A stretch of DNA of 64,000 nt, from contig NC_091879.1 of the NCBI RefSeq assembly GCF_019399895.1, positions 5,225,001-5,289,000 of the forward strand, read 5' to 3'. The first letter of the stretch is position 1. The number at the start of each line of letters is the position of its first letter. The position numbers were made by a program, and so were the translations under genes. Source of the DNA: Cardiocondyla obscurior (Eukaryota > Arthropoda > Insecta > Hymenoptera > Formicidae). Below the pieces are notes generated by a model that saw only the letters and a list, made by a program, of their open reading frames with translations, had not been told where the DNA came from and did no database searches. Shown one piece after another: positions 61,511 through 64,000 of the stretch.

Positions 61511-63320
61511 ATGGCTGATATATTGATTATTGATGATAAGCCGATCTTTGACAATAGTATTGTTAAAATTGAAACTCATACGTACAACCCATATGCTAAC
61601 ACAACGTTTGGATATAGTGATGAAATACGGATACCAATACAACAACAGGATTTGTATACGTTGCCATGTGACAGTTTTCTCTATATTGAGGGAAAAATAA
61701 AAATAAAAAAACCTGACGATAAGTTAACAGCTGCGCTAGTGTTCCGGTAAATTCTAGGTTCGTAGGAATGAGGTGAATAAGTTGGGAAAGGATGATTTAC
61801 TTTTAATGCGTTCTCGAAAAATTATGCACTTTATTTTAAATTGTTGTATACAAATTTCACAAATGCGAGCCACGCGAATTTGAAGCAAGCGCGAAACGCG
61901 TAAGTGAAGATGCAAGCACACAATTGCTTTTAATATATAGTTAAAATCGTCACGATAAAATTGCATGAAATGTCTTCGAGCAAGACTCAAGGGATACTGA
62001 CGCTACTAGCAGATCGACGACAAGTGCTTAGCACAAGTTCTTTGTTTTAGCGAGGACGCAATCCCGGAGTTCCCGGCGATCTGAGAATCCGCAGGATCGT
62101 CTTGCGATGATAGCCGGATATTATAGTTTCTAATTTCACGATTGTTCGTGACGTTAGCCAGAAAATGGCACTGCGTATTTGCAGATCGTTATTAAGACAC
62201 AATACGTGCTTAATCTTTGTCTGATGAAACAAAGAGCTAGCAGTAAGCGCGATTTATTTAAAGTGCGTATTGGGTGACGCGACAGCGCCGGGAAAGCTAG
62301 GAATTCGTCTCCGATATTTATTAATTATTTTAAACTTATACACTAGGAAATAATTGTGTAACATTTATGTTCGATGAAATCCGTTATGAACTCAATGGTG
62401 TAGAAATTGATCGCAACAGAAACGTTGGAATAACTAGCATTTTTAAAAATTATATATCGCTAACATCTATTAATGCTGTGATGCTGCAAAATGCTGGATG
62501 GAGTGAAACATTAACTACGTCAGAAGGATTCTTTAATTTTTGTGTACACCTCAGTATATTGTTAGGTTTCTGTGAAAATTATAAACGAGTGGTTGTCAAC
62601 GCTCGCCATGAATTAATTTTAATACGCGCTCGCAATGATAATAATTCCATTATAGGAGATTCGAAATTAGAGCCAGAAATTGAATTGCATAAAATACAGT
62701 GGCGAATGTCTCATGTCATATTAAATGAGGTGAATAAATTATCCATGCTGCGAACTTTGGATAGTGGGCGATATTTAAGCATGACTTTTCGCTCGTGGGA
62801 TTTGTATGATAATCCTCTTTTGCAGAGTACTACAAAACATTCTTGGGCCGTCAAGGCTGCAACGCAACTTGAAAAACCTCGATACGTTATCTTTGCTCTG
62901 CAAACCGATCGCAAAAACGTTATGTCTAAAAAATCAACCATTTTTGATGATTGTAAATTAACGAATGTGAAACTTTTTCTCAACTCTGAATATTATCCAT
63001 ATGATGATCTGAATTTAGATTTTGACAAAAAAAGATACGCCATTCTTTATGATATGTATATATGTTTTCGTAAAGTTTATTATGGCAACAGTTCTTATGA
63101 GGCTTTTTGCAATGTAGCAGCATTTCTATCATATGGACCATTTGTTGTTATCGATTGCTCTCGACAGAACGAGTCAATCAAAAGCGCCACTGTAGACGTG
63201 CGATTTGAATTTGATTGCAAGGAAAATGTTCCTGCAAATACAACCGCATATTGTCTTATTTTACACGATCGCATAGTTGAATATAGTTCACTGTCTAACG
63301 TTGTGCGCAAGGTCTTATAA
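61511..63320 (+). pseudogene. MCP: Hexon-like major capsid protein, copy D, split by a 0.6-kb insertion
   Basis: ATG at 61511 (MADILIIDDKP). Conserved blocks as in B. After about 76 codons the match stops near 61743 and resumes at about 62351 (NCVTFMFDEIRYEL), with the frame kept open from there to 63320. The C-terminus extends about 13 residues beyond that of B (VEYSSLSNVVRKVL), which in B is replaced by an earlier stop. Confidence 0.8.
61743..62350. mobile_element. Unidentified 0.6-kb insertion in the capsid gene of D
   Basis: About 608 bp with no similarity to the B gene, no long ORF and no terminal repeats that I can define. Contains GGAAAGCTAGGAATTCG near its right end. GT near its start and CACTAG at its end resemble splice sites, but removing it does not keep the frame at those exact borders. 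Confidence 0.5.
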
Positions 63321-64000
63321 AATTGCTATATCAGCAGTTTGTAACGCGGTAATTTTATCGGTGGAAAGCTCGCCGGGAACCGGGGTACGAGTAAGAAGTG
63401 AGACGTGATTAAACGTGAAAAAGAAGTAAACTATACTTTATTATAAACTTAAAGATAAATGATAACACAAAATAAACCTGTAATACAAAGTAAATTTAAT
63501 GCTAAAGTTACGCAGAAAGCAAACAAAATACTCCAGTTGCTCGGTGGAACGGTACACGACCAGCCTCTGTTACGCTAGTTGCCGAAGCGACGGATCGATC
63601 GGCGCTACGTTCCGTGGGTGACGGTACACGGCCGCGAGCCGGCTGCGCGTGGTCCAAGATGGGCCCCGTGTCCGGAGGGAATTACGCGGTCGTGAGGCGA
63701 CGGCGCGGCGTGTAGTGCAAGCCCTCCGGGCCGTATTGTTCGGGCGGAGCGGCGCGGTCACGGGTCGGCGACGTGGTGTGTATAATAAGTTCTCCGAGTC
63801 GTGTCGTTTGGACAGGAATACGCGGTCGCGAGTCGGCGGTACGATGTACAAGGTAGGCCGCTCAGGCCGTGACGGTCGGACAGGTTTCACGGTCGCGAGT
63901 CGGCGGCGCCGGTTACATGGTAGGCCGTTCAGGCCGAGTCGGTCGGACAAAGCCCCGCGGTCGCGAGTCAGCGGCGCAAAGTACAGGGTGGGCCGTTCGG
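63321..64000. repeat. GC-rich imperfect tandem repeats of an unidentified element
   Basis: From about 63600 the phrase GCGGTCGCGAGTCGGCGG plus AGGCCGTTCAGGCCG recurs at about 70-75 bp spacing to the window edge (63660, 63745, 63820, 63890, 63955). 63360-63500 resembles LTR edge sequence with AT-rich termination signals. Probably part of an LTR element continuing beyond the window. An open frame on the minus strand is a by-product of the repeats. Confidence 0.5.

Larger units (their letters stand above)
58001..63320 (+). mobile_element. Maverick/Polinton fragment D (AT-rich lineage)
   Basis: Same gene order and strands as 38 to 55 kb of element B: unknown gene (minus), ATPase (minus), small gene, PLA2/core, protease, penton-like, small ORF, hexon-like. 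Codon use is AT-rich. It begins abruptly inside a gene at the terminus of B and ends at the capsid gene. Polymerase and integrase are absent. Confidence 0.88.

Overview
This is a repeat-dense block of animal nuclear DNA, almost certainly from an insect. Introns with GT-AG borders, BEL/Pao and Ty3/gypsy retrotransposons, a PIF/Harbinger remnant, a P-element/THAP gene and Maverick/Polinton elements with chromodomain integrases all occur together. My impression is a hymenopteran such as an ant, but nothing in the sequence proves it. I see no ordinary single-copy host gene and no rRNA, tRNA or CRISPR.

The backbone is a nest of four pieces of Maverick/Polinton (adintovirus-like) DNA. Piece C (about 3.3-6.19 kb, AT-rich) carries three genes and ends inside its DNA polymerase gene. 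Piece A starts at 6192 with a terminal repeat. Its terminal repeat is split by a 12.4-kb Helitron-like element (6393-18747), and A then runs on to 24752. Piece B (24753-58000) is the near-complete element, bounded by about 0.7-kb terminal inverted repeats that carry TGACGTCA sites and a TATA box. Piece D (58001-63320, AT-rich) is the right part of a second lineage.

Element B, left to right, holds an accessory zone: an acidic zinc-ribbon gene, two convergent CCCH-RING zinc-finger genes, a Tudor-domain gene and a second acidic zinc-ribbon gene. It then has a spliced protein-primed family B DNA polymerase, a chromodomain integrase, a conserved unknown, the packaging ATPase, and a morphogenesis block (small gene, phospholipase A2/core protein, adenain-like protease, penton-like protein, small conserved ORF, hexon-like major capsid protein, then three unknowns). 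Replication, integration and accessory genes are open. Several capsid-block genes of B are damaged: lost start codons, a nonsense codon, a Walker B change, a changed calcium loop, and a protease cut by a retrotransposon. Piece D has an independent set of lesions.

The protease of B is interrupted by a BEL/Pao element (40672-52458; identical 5-bp target duplication ATGCC). That element has lost pol and holds a complete antisense Ty3/gypsy element (42736-50070) with a lysine-tRNA-type primer site, plus two minisatellites. The Helitron-like element encodes an HUH replicase and PIF1 helicase flanked by two ubiquitin-type cysteine protease domains (Ulp1-like at the front, USP-like at the back), and it carries a THAP/P-element gene.

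The most unusual content is the accessory set of B: Tudor plus paired ZC3H10-like CCCH-RING proteins. Together they look like an RNA- or ubiquitin-directed toolkit for dealing with host silencing. The function is inference; the domains are read from the sequence. All identities were judged by eye.
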